The notes under the pieces were generated by a model. That model was not told where the DNA came from. It did no database searches and saw nothing but the letters and a program-made list of their open reading frames with translations. Made by a program: the position numbers and the translations under genes. Positions 52,908-61,075 of a stretch of 64,000 nt of DNA are shown in pieces. The stretch is from Hydrogenophaga sp. Root209 (lineage in GTDB: Bacteria; Pseudomonadota; Gammaproteobacteria; Burkholderiales; Burkholderiaceae_C), in the NCBI RefSeq assembly GCF_001428625.1, contig NZ_LMIE01000031.1, forward strand, positions 446,711 to 510,710. The letters run 5' to 3'. How positions within the stretch are numbered: the stretch's first letter is position 1; every line of letters starts with the position of its first letter.

Positions 52908-53009
52908 GGGTAAGCCATGAGACGCCGAATGAGGGATCTGGCCTATATTTCTTTTGCGTTTTTATTTATGTTGAGTAACCATTTAATTTGCCGGTACAGG
53001 AGTTTTCGC

Positions 53010-54023
53010 ATGCCCTCACGCACCCTGGTTTCCCTCGCCTTGACGTCCACCCTGCTGGCCAGCGGCTTGGTGTCGGCGCAGACGGTCTTCACCGTCTCCA
53101 GCTGGCTGCCGCCCAGCCACACGCTGAGCACTTCGCAGAAGACCTGGTGCGACATGCTGGAGAAGGAGAGCACTGGCCGCATGAAATGCAACATCCTGCC
53201 CAAGGGCGTGGTGGCGGCACCCGGCACATTTGATGCCGTGCGCGACGGCCTGGCCGACATCTCGTATACGGTGGACGGCTACACCCCCGGTCGCTTCATC
53301 AACACCCAGGTGGCCGAGTTTCCGTTTCTCGGCAACAACGCCGTGGCCACCTCGGTCGCTTACCAGCGCGTCTACAGCAAGTATTTCGCCCCCCTGGGCG
53401 AGCACCGCGGCGTGAAGGTGCTGGCGGTGTTCACCCACGGCCCGGGCGTGATCTTCAACAGCAAAAAGCCGGTGACCTCGGCCGCCGAGGCCGCGAGCCT
53501 GAAGTTCCGCATCGGCGGCGGCAACATCAATGAACTCTCCAAGGCCATGGGCTGGAACACCACGCTCAAGGCCGCGCCCGAGTCGTTCGAATTGCTCTCC
53601 ACCGGGGTGATGGACGGCACCTTTTTCCCAGACGAATCGATCGCCTCGTTCAAGCTCAGCATGATCAAGTTCGCCACCGACTTCCCCGGTGGCCTGTACA
53701 ACACCAGCTTCGTCTTCATGATGAACCCGGCCAAGTACAACGCCCTGTCGGCGCAGGACAAGGCTGTGGTCGACAAACTCTCGGGTGAGCCGGCCGCACG
53801 CCTGTTCGGTGGAGGCTGGGACAAGGTGGACGCGGCCAGCCGCGAAATGCAGAAAGGCCAGGGCGTCGCACGCATCACCGCCGACAAGGCATTCGTGAAA
53901 GCCGTGATGGACAAGCAGGACTACCTGGAGACCAAGTGGGCGGCCAGCGCCCAGGTCAAGGGACTGCAGAATCCCAAGGCTGTGCTGAGCGAATTCCGCG
54001 CAGAGATCGCCAAGGTGAAGTAA
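53010..54023 (+). CDS. TRAP transporter substrate-binding protein (DctP family), second system
   Basis: 337 residues from ATG 53010, which has CAGGAG upstream and starts the signal peptide (TLVSLALTSTLLASGLVSAQ). The mature part begins TVFTVSSWLPPSHTLSTSQK and has VTSAAEAASLKFRIGGGNIN at the ligand-binding arginine region. This subgroup is distant from the C4-dicarboxylate receptors and unlike the receptor at 35601. The substrate is unknown; neighbours (etf, acyl-CoA dehydrogenase, enoyl-CoA hydratase) hint at a carboxylic acid. A stem-loop separates it from dctQ. Confidence 0.88.
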   Translation: MPSRTLVSLALTSTLLASGLVSAQTVFTVSSWLPPSHTLSTSQKTWCDMLEKESTGRMKCNILPKGVVAAPGTFDAVRDGLADISYTVDGYTPGRFINTQVAEFPFLGNNAVATSVAYQRVYSKYFAPLGEHRGVKVLAVFTHGPGVIFNSKKPVTSAAEAASLKFRIGGGNINELSKAMGWNTTLKAAPESFELLSTGVMDGTFFPDESIASFKLSMIKFATDFPGGLYNTSFVFMMNPAKYNALSAQDKAVVDKLSGEPAARLFGGGWDKVDAASREMQKGQGVARITADKAFVKAVMDKQDYLETKWAASAQVKGLQNPKAVLSEFRAEIAKVK

Positions 54024-54051
54024 CTTTCGTGCCACCCACGTGGCCTTGCCG

Positions 54052-54084
54052 GGCCGGCTGAGCAGAATGCACAGCCGGCCTTTT
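54052..54084 (+). terminator. Intercistronic stem-loop between dctP and dctQ
   Basis: GGCCGGCTG and CAGCCGGCC pair perfectly over nine bases, followed by TTTTC. The short T-run suggests partial termination, giving more binding protein than permease. Confidence 0.7.
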
Positions 54085-54100
54085 CACATCAAGATTCATC

Positions 54101-54631
54101 ATGCTCAAGACGATTGATCGCGGGTTGCGCTGGTCCACCGGACTCATGGCCGCCATGGCCCTGTTTGCCATCATGTGGCTCACACTGGTGGACGTGACCG
54201 GTCGGCGCTTCTTCGACCATTCGGTGCCCGGCGGCCTGGAGATCACCGAGATTCTCATGGTCATCGTGATCTTCGGTGCGCTGCCCATGGTGTCGTGGCG
54301 CAATGAACACGTGGTGTTCGACTCGCTCGACACCTTCCTGCCCGACTGGGTGCGCAGCATCCAGTCGCGCCTCGTCAACCTGATCTGCGCGGCTGGCTTT
54401 GGCTTCCTCGCCTACCTCATGAGCACACGCGCCGACCGTTTTGCCGAATATGGCGACACCACCGTCTACCTGCAGGTCTCCATCGCGCCCGTGGCCTGGA
54501 TGATGGCGCTCTTCCTGGCCACCACGGCGGCCGTGCATCTGCTGTTCGTGTTTGTTGTGGTGCCCGTGCCGTCGCCCCACCACCCACCGCCCGCCGAGCT
54601 GCCCGCCGATCTGGACGGAGCCACGCCATGA
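54101..54631 (+). CDS. TRAP transporter small permease (DctQ family), second system
   Basis: 176 residues with four membrane helices; GLRWSTGLMAAMALFAIMWL, then VDVTGRRFFDHSVPGGLEIT and MVSWRNEHVVFDSLD match the DctQ family. A proline-rich C-terminal tail is odd (PVPSPHHPPPAELP). It overlaps the dctM gene by four bases. Confidence 0.88.
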   Translation: MLKTIDRGLRWSTGLMAAMALFAIMWLTLVDVTGRRFFDHSVPGGLEITEILMVIVIFGALPMVSWRNEHVVFDSLDTFLPDWVRSIQSRLVNLICAAGFGFLAYLMSTRADRFAEYGDTTVYLQVSIAPVAWMMALFLATTAAVHLLFVFVVVPVPSPHHPPPAELPADLDGATP

Positions 54632-55923
54632 CCGAGGCGGCACTGGGTTTCCTGGCCGTCTTCGCGATGGCCTTCCTGCGCATTCCCCTGGCGCTGGCCA
54701 TGGCCATCGCCGGTGTGGTGGGTCTGGGCCTCATGCGCGGCTGGCAGCCGGCATTTGCCAGCACCAGCCAGGTGATTTTCGAGACCGGCTTCGCCTATGT
54801 GCTGTCGGTGATCCCGCTGTTCATCCTCATGGGCAACCTCGTCGCCCGCGCCGGCATGGCGCGCGAGCTCTACACCGCGGCCAACGCCTTCGTGGGCCAC
54901 CGCAAGGGCGGGCTGGCCATGGCCAGCATCATCGCCTCGGGCGGCTTCGGCTCCATCTGTGGTTCGTCGATCGCCACCGCCGCCACCATGACGCGCGTGG
55001 CCTACCCCGAGATGAAACGCCACGGCTACAAGGACACGCTGGCCACCGGCGCCATTGCGTCGGGCGGCACGCTGGGCATCCTGATCCCGCCGTCCACCAT
55101 CCTCGTCATCTACGGGATCATCACCGAGACCGACATCGGCAAGCTGTTCATCGCCGGCATCCTGCCCGGTCTGGTCGCGATCATCTGCCTGTGCCTCGCG
55201 GTGGTGTACATCACGTGGCGCGACCCGCTTGCCGGCCCACCCGCCGAGCGCTTCACCTGGGCGCAGCGGATGGCTGCGGTGCGCGGCATCTGGGGTGTGG
55301 GCATGCTGTTCGCGCTGGTGATCGGCGGCATTTACGGCGGCGTGTTCACCGCCACCGAGGGCGCGGGCGTGGGCGCGGCCGGGGCCTTCTTCTTTGCACT
55401 GTTCCGCGGTGCGCTCACGCCACGCATCCTGCTCGACATCCTGGTCGAGAGCACCCGCACCACGGCCATGCTCTTCACCATCCTGATCGGTGCGATGGTC
55501 TTCACCAGCTTCATCAACTTCACCAGCATGCCGGGTGACCTGCGTGACTTCCTGCTGCAGTTCAGTCCGCACCCCATCATGGTGGTGGTCGTGATGATGA
55601 CGATCTACATCGCCCTGGGACTGGTGATGGAAGAATTGTCGATGGTGCTGCTGACCATCCCCGTGTTCTTTCCAGTGATCACCGGCCTGGGCTTCGACCC
55701 GGTGTGGTTCGGCATTCTGATCGTGACCATTGTGGAGATCGGCATGATCTCGCCGCCGGTGGGCATGAACCTCTTCGTCATGAACTCGCTGCTGCCGCTG
55801 GTCAAGCTCAAACACATCTTCCAGGGCGTCTGGCCGTTCGTCATGGCCGACATCGTGCGCCTGGCCATCCTGATCGCCTTCCCTGCCATTTCCCTCTGGC
55901 TACCGGGATTCATGAACCGCTGA
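54628..55923 (+). CDS. TRAP transporter large permease (DctM family), second system
   Basis: 431 residues, about twelve helices: VIPLFILMGNLVARAGMARE, ASGGFGSICGSSIATAATMT, GTLGILIPPSTILVIYGII and the C-terminal EIGMISPPVGMNLFVMNSLL. It forms the transport channel with DctQ for the ligand of the preceding receptor. Its last 24 bases overlap the end of the convergent MscS gene on the other strand. Confidence 0.92.
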   Translation: MTEAALGFLAVFAMAFLRIPLALAMAIAGVVGLGLMRGWQPAFASTSQVIFETGFAYVLSVIPLFILMGNLVARAGMARELYTAANAFVGHRKGGLAMASIIASGGFGSICGSSIATAATMTRVAYPEMKRHGYKDTLATGAIASGGTLGILIPPSTILVIYGIITETDIGKLFIAGILPGLVAIICLCLAVVYITWRDPLAGPPAERFTWAQRMAAVRGIWGVGMLFALVIGGIYGGVFTATEGAGVGAAGAFFFALFRGALTPRILLDILVESTRTTAMLFTILIGAMVFTSFINFTSMPGDLRDFLLQFSPHPIMVVVVMMTIYIALGLVMEELSMVLLTIPVFFPVITGLGFDPVWFGILIVTIVEIGMISPPVGMNLFVMNSLLPLVKLKHIFQGVWPFVMADIVRLAILIAFPAISLWLPGFMNR

Positions 55924-57231
55924 AGCGGCTGCGTCAAGTCCACCGGGCGGTGGCTTGATGTGCAGCACGCGCTGCGGGTAGGGAATCTGGATCTGGTTTT
56001 CGCGCAAAGCCTGCAGCACCTTGCGGTTGATCAGCGATCGGATGTTGAGGGTGCCGTTTTCCGGATCGGCAATCCAGTAGCCCAGGGTGAACTCCAGGCC
56101 GTCGGCGCCGAAGTTGGACAAGGCCACCGATGGCCCCGGGTCCTTGAGCACGCGGTCCTGGGTCAGAGCAGCTTCCCTGAGCAACTCCATCACCTGTTCC
56201 ACATCGCTCTCGTAGCCCACCGAAACCACGGTGGACTGCCACAGCCGGTCGTCGGCCAGCGAGAGGTTCTCCACCCGGTTGATGATCAACAGCTCGTTGG
56301 GCACGATGGACTCGCGTCCCGTGGTGGATCGGATCACGGTGTAGCGAGCGTTGATGTCGGTGATGATGCCTTCGAAGTTGTCCACCCGCACGTTGTCGCC
56401 GATGCGCATGCTCCGCTCGGCCAGGATCACGAACCCGCTCACATAGTTGGACGCCAGCTTCTGCAGGCCAAAGCCGATGCCCACGCCGATGGCGCCACCC
56501 AGCACCGACAGTGCCGTGAGGTCGATGCCCACAGCCGACAGCGCGATGATCAGACCGAAGAACATCAGCAGCGCGCGCGTGGCATTGCTCACCGCCTTGC
56601 GCAGCGACAGGTCACCCCCCACCGCCTTGCGCAGCAGGCGCGTCTCGATGGCCGAGGACACCCACAGCGAAAGAATCAACACCGCACCGGCGGTGAGGAT
56701 GCCTTCGATCATGGTGCGCAGGCTCAGCGTGGTGGCGCCGATCTTCCAGGTGATCTGGTCCATCTCGGCCAGCACCACCGGCAGCAGTCCGCTGACCCAC
56801 AGCACCATGGCCAGCCACGCCACCCAGGAAATGGTGCGCTCAAGCACACGCACCCACGGTGCGGTGGCAAAGGCCACCTGCAGCACCTTCACACCCACCC
56901 GGATCACCACCAGCGACACCAGCACGGGAATGGCGACCTTGAAAGCCGCCAACGGCAGGACGGCCGCCAGCCAGGCACGCGCCACATAGGCCAGCGTGAG
57001 CAGCAGCAGCGGAAACATCACGCCATCAATGAGATTCCGGCCAAACAGAACCGACGTCTTCTCGTCCTGCATGCGCAGCGCGCGACGCAGCAGCCAGGTG
57101 ATGCCGAGCGCCAGCGCAATGCACACCGCCAGTGCGCCCAGTTCGGTCAGAACGGTGGGCTGCGCGAAGGCCGACAGCCAGAGACTGAAGTCGTCGATGG
57201 GCTTCGGGGCGGTGGTAGGGGTGGTGGCCAT
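55900..57231 (-). CDS. MscS family mechanosensitive channel
   Basis: 443 residues with several N-terminal helices and the MscS pore region SVLGGAIGVGIGFGLQKLAS followed by NYVSGFVILAERSMRIGDNV; the beta domain has EGIITDINARYTVIRSTTGR and ESIVPNELLI. The vestibule ends IPYPQRVLHIKPPP. It releases osmolytes under hypo-osmotic stress. ATG 57231 is chosen from the sequence onset. It is larger than E. coli MscS because of extra helices, like the YnaI/YbdG type. Confidence 0.9.
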   Translation of the reverse strand: MATTPTTAPKPIDDFSLWLSAFAQPTVLTELGALAVCIALALGITWLLRRALRMQDEKTSVLFGRNLIDGVMFPLLLLTLAYVARAWLAAVLPLAAFKVAIPVLVSLVVIRVGVKVLQVAFATAPWVRVLERTISWVAWLAMVLWVSGLLPVVLAEMDQITWKIGATTLSLRTMIEGILTAGAVLILSLWVSSAIETRLLRKAVGGDLSLRKAVSNATRALLMFFGLIIALSAVGIDLTALSVLGGAIGVGIGFGLQKLASNYVSGFVILAERSMRIGDNVRVDNFEGIITDINARYTVIRSTTGRESIVPNELLIINRVENLSLADDRLWQSTVVSVGYESDVEQVMELLREAALTQDRVLKDPGPSVALSNFGADGLEFTLGYWIADPENGTLNIRSLINRKVLQALRENQIQIPYPQRVLHIKPPPGGLDAAASAVHESR

Positions 57232-57253
57232 GGGAAGAAAACAGGTTGAGAGT

Positions 57254-58066
57254 TCAGGCGCGCCAGCTCGGCGCGCGTTTGTCGATGAAGGCCTGTACGC
57301 CTTCTTGCGCCACGTCGTGCGCCATGTTGCAGGCCATGGTCTGCCCGGCGAGCTGGTAGGCCGACTCGATGCCGGTCTCCAGCTGGCGGTAGAACAGTGC
57401 CTTGCCCATGGCGATGGCCTCGGGCGGTTTGGCGAGGATGCGATCCACCAGCGCGGCCACTTCCGCGTCCAGCGCGTCGGTGGCAACAACCCGGTTGACG
57501 AGGCCCCGGGTACAAGCCTCGTCGGCGGAGATGAAGTCACCCGTGAGCAGCATCTCCATGGCCTGCTTGGGCAGGATGTTGCGCGACAAGGCCACGCCCG
57601 GTGTGGCACAGAACAGGCCCACGTCGATGCCGTTCACACCGAAGCTAGCGTTCTCGCTGGCCACGGCCAGATCGCACTGCGCCACCAACTGGCAGCCCGC
57701 GGCAGTGGCCAGTCCGTGAACGCGCGCAATCACCGGCACCTCCAGCTTGCGGATGGCGAGCATCAGGCGCGAGCAGCGCGCAAACAGCGCCTGGTAATAC
57801 GCCAGCTCGGGGTGCGCCCGCATTTCCTTGAGGTCGTGCCCGGCGCAGAAAGCCTTGCCGTTGGCGCCGATCACCGCCAGCCGCGCCTGCGGGTCAGCGG
57901 CCACCGCATCCAGTGCCGCCTGCAGCGCGGCAAGCATGGCTTCGGACAGCACATTGAAGCTGCGCGGGGTGTTGAGGGTGAGGGTGTGCACGCCGCGCGC
58001 ATCGCAGGTGTGCAGCAGCACTGCGCCGTCGGCCGTTGGGGATGGAGAAGATGCGGGGTGGGTCAT
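57254..58066 (-). CDS. Enoyl-CoA hydratase/isomerase family protein
   Basis: 270 residues of the crotonase fold: FNVLSEAMLAALQAALDAVA, the oxyanion loop GKAFCAGHDLKEMRAHPELA, and RVHGLATAAGCQLVAQCDLA with a second oxyanion glycine, then SENASFGVNGIDVGLFCATP. At the position of a catalytic glutamate in many hydratases an unusual VGLFCATPGV appears, so a different reaction (isomerase or thioesterase-like) is possible. It lies 22 bases upstream of the MscS gene and 35 bases downstream of the deacetylase-like gene, all leftward. Confidence 0.88.
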   Translation of the reverse strand: MTHPASSPSPTADGAVLLHTCDARGVHTLTLNTPRSFNVLSEAMLAALQAALDAVAADPQARLAVIGANGKAFCAGHDLKEMRAHPELAYYQALFARCSRLMLAIRKLEVPVIARVHGLATAAGCQLVAQCDLAVASENASFGVNGIDVGLFCATPGVALSRNILPKQAMEMLLTGDFISADEACTRGLVNRVVATDALDAEVAALVDRILAKPPEAIAMGKALFYRQLETGIESAYQLAGQTMACNMAHDVAQEGVQAFIDKRAPSWRA

Positions 58067-58101
58067 CAGAACATTATCGGACGCCCGTCCGCCGCACAGG
58101 T

Positions 58102-59055
58102 TCAAACGTCGGCCAGCACCCGCAAGTGCGCTTCCACGCTGCGCCCCAGCGCGCTCAGGGCGTATCCGCCTTCGAGGCAGCTCACGATGCGGCCCTCGGC
58201 GTGGCGCTGCGCGACTTCCTTCACCCGCATCGTCATCCACGCGTAGTCCTGCTCCACCAGGCCCAACTGTGCCATGTCGTCTTCACGGTGGGCGTCGAAG
58301 CCCGCGCTGATGAAGATCATCTGCGGCTTGTGGGCATCGAGCCGGGGCATCCAGGTCATGTCGATCAGCTCGCGGATGTCCATGCCCTTGGTGTAGGCCG
58401 GCACCGGAACATTGACCAGGTTGGCCGCGGTGGCGTGTTCACACAGCGGATAGAACGGGTGCTGGTAGAAGCTGCACATGAGGATGCGCTCGTCGCCCGC
58501 GACGATGTCCTCGGTGCCGTTGCCGTGGTGCACGTCGAAGTCGATGATGGCCACGCGTTTCAAACCGTGCCGCTCCAGTGCGTACTTGGCGGCCACGGCC
58601 ACGTTGTTCACGAAACAGAAGCCCATGGCCTGGTTGCGCGTGGCGTGGTGGCCGGGTGGGCGCACGGCGCAAAAGGCGTTGTGCATTTCGCCAGCCATCA
58701 CCGCGTCGGTGGCGTCGATGGCGGCGCCCGCTGCCATGAGGATCGCGTCCCAGCTGTGGATGTTGATGGAGGTGTCGGGGTCGACTTGCGCGTGGCTCGG
58801 GCCGCCGGCCTTGATCTCGTCGCGCAGGTTGTCGCTCAGGCCGCGCAGCGACGCCAGGTGCATGCGGCCGTGCGCGAGTTCGAGGTCGGCCATGGAGGCG
58901 GCGGTGGCCTCGCGGCGCTCCAGCGCCACGTCGAGCCCGCTCATGAGCAAACGGTCTTCGATCGCGTCCAGACGCTCAGGGCATTCCGGGTGACCGGCGC
59001 CCATTTCGTGCCTCCAACAATCCTTGTGGGTGAAATACCCGGTGGCCTGTCCCAT
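58102..59055 (-). CDS. Histone deacetylase superfamily hydrolase
   Basis: 317 residues. The arginase/deacetylase fold is clear: GHPECPERLDAIEDRL, RPPGHHATRNQAMGFCFVNN (catalytic histidines), DFDVHHGNGTEDI (metal aspartate and histidine) and FISAGFDAHREDDMA (second metal aspartate). Bacterial members deacetylate polyamines, acetoin-related acetyl-lysines or other amides (AcuC, acetylpolyamine amidohydrolase). ATG 59055 is chosen as the family N-terminus MGQATGYFTH. It is divergent from moxR with 26 bp between starts. Confidence 0.92.
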   Translation of the reverse strand: MGQATGYFTHKDCWRHEMGAGHPECPERLDAIEDRLLMSGLDVALERREATAASMADLELAHGRMHLASLRGLSDNLRDEIKAGGPSHAQVDPDTSINIHSWDAILMAAGAAIDATDAVMAGEMHNAFCAVRPPGHHATRNQAMGFCFVNNVAVAAKYALERHGLKRVAIIDFDVHHGNGTEDIVAGDERILMCSFYQHPFYPLCEHATAANLVNVPVPAYTKGMDIRELIDMTWMPRLDAHKPQMIFISAGFDAHREDDMAQLGLVEQDYAWMTMRVKEVAQRHAEGRIVSCLEGGYALSALGRSVEAHLRVLADV

Positions 59056-59068
59056 GGCGGTTTTACGG

Positions 59069-59074
59069 TAAGGT
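59069..59074 (+). promoter_or_regulatory. Candidate -10 element of moxR
   Basis: TAAGGT seven bases before ATG 59082, no Shine-Dalgarno sequence; same layout as other leaderless candidates here. Confidence 0.3.
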
Positions 59075-59081
59075 TCGCGGC

Positions 59082-59998
<917 letters not shown>

Positions 59999-60002
<4 letters not shown>

Positions 60003-61075
60003 CGAATGAACACCCCCCGAAGCGCCTTCGGCGCCTCCCCCCGGGGGCAGCTCCTGCGGCCTGGCAAAGCCAGTTCCGCGGTGCTCTGGGTTGGAGGCAC
60101 CCCTTGCGATACATACGCGCCCACCTCCAGACCTGGTGGCACAACCGCCTGCCCAAGTCCGACACGCTCACCCTGACCCAGCGCAACGTCTACATCCTGC
60201 CCACCCGCCCGGGCTGGATGCTGGCTTTCACCTTGCTGCTGCTGCTGGTGGCCAGCATCAACTACCAGCTCAACCTCGGCTACTTGCTCACCTTCCTGCT
60301 GGCCGGCAGCGCGGTGGTCGGCATGCATGTGTGCCACAGCAACCTGCGCGGCATCACGCTGCTGCTCACGCCGCCCGAGCCGGTGCACGCCGGCCAGGCG
60401 GTGACGCTGACCGTGCGCCTGTCCAGCGAACGCAAGCACACGCGCTACGGTATCGGCATGGGCGTGATCGGTGCCGACCCCACGCACGCCCCGCTGGCCT
60501 GGACCGACGTGCCCGCACAAGGCAGCGCCCAGCTGAAGGTGAGCTTTCCGTCGCCCGAACGCGGCCTGCACCCGCTGCCGCCGCTGAGCGCGCAAACCCT
60601 GTTTCCGCTCGGCACCTTTCGCGTGTGGACCGTGTGGCGCCCGGCCTCGGGTGTGCTCGTCTACCCCGAGCCCGAAAGCCATCCGCCACCGCTACCCCCG
60701 GGCGAGCCGCAGGCCGGCAGCTCGGGCGCGGCGCGCGTGCAGAGCACCGGTGAGTTCGACGGCGTGCGCGCCTACCGCCGGGGTGATCCGCTCAAGGCCG
60801 TGGTGTGGCGCAAGGCGGCGCAGGCGTTCTCAAGCGGGCGTGACGATCTCGTCAGCCGCGACGCCTTGTCGCACCAGCGCCAGCAGCTCTGGCTGGACCA
60901 CGCGCAGTGCGGCGGCGCGGGCCTGGAAGCGCGGCTGTCGCGCTTGACGGCCTGGGTGCTCATGGCCGACCGCCAGGGGCTCGACTTCGGCCTGCGCGTT
61001 CCCGGCCGCGAGATACCACCCGATCAGGGCTCGGCCCACCGCGCACGCTGCCTGGAGGCGTTGGCCATATGTTGA
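59999..61075 (+). CDS. DUF58 domain protein
   Basis: 358 residues from GTG 59999. Two membrane segments (PGWMLAFTLLLLLVASINYQ and the following YLLTFLLAGSAVVGMHV) precede a beta-rich part and the DUF58 core TGEFDGVRAYRRGDPLKAVV. DUF58 proteins accompany MoxR and act in envelope processes of unknown chemistry. The first 35 residues (HPPKRLRRLPPGAAPAAW and onward) come from a dispersed repeat after the moxR stop; a TTG at 60104 (LRYIRAHLQ) could be the original start. Confidence 0.88.
60003..60096 (+). repeat. GC-rich dispersed repeat at the 5' end of the DUF58 gene
   Basis: GAACACCCCCC, the palindrome GAAGCGCCTTCGGCGCC, and GCGGTGCTCTGGG in the same order as the minus-strand copy at 7218-7334, again starting just after a stop codon. 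It is in frame and forms the N-terminus if GTG 59999 is used. Confidence 0.6.

Larger units (their letters stand above)
52662..53009. other. Gene-free divergent region between etfB and the second TRAP operon
   Basis: The longest stretch without a gene. It holds three palindromes listed separately (52702-52717, 52788-52799, 52878-52907). Bases 52935-53005 are much more AT-rich than the surroundings and form the leader of the TRAP operon, with CAGGAG nine bases before ATG 53010. No convincing small gene is seen; an open frame at 52681-52896 lacks any recognisable product. Confidence 0.7.
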
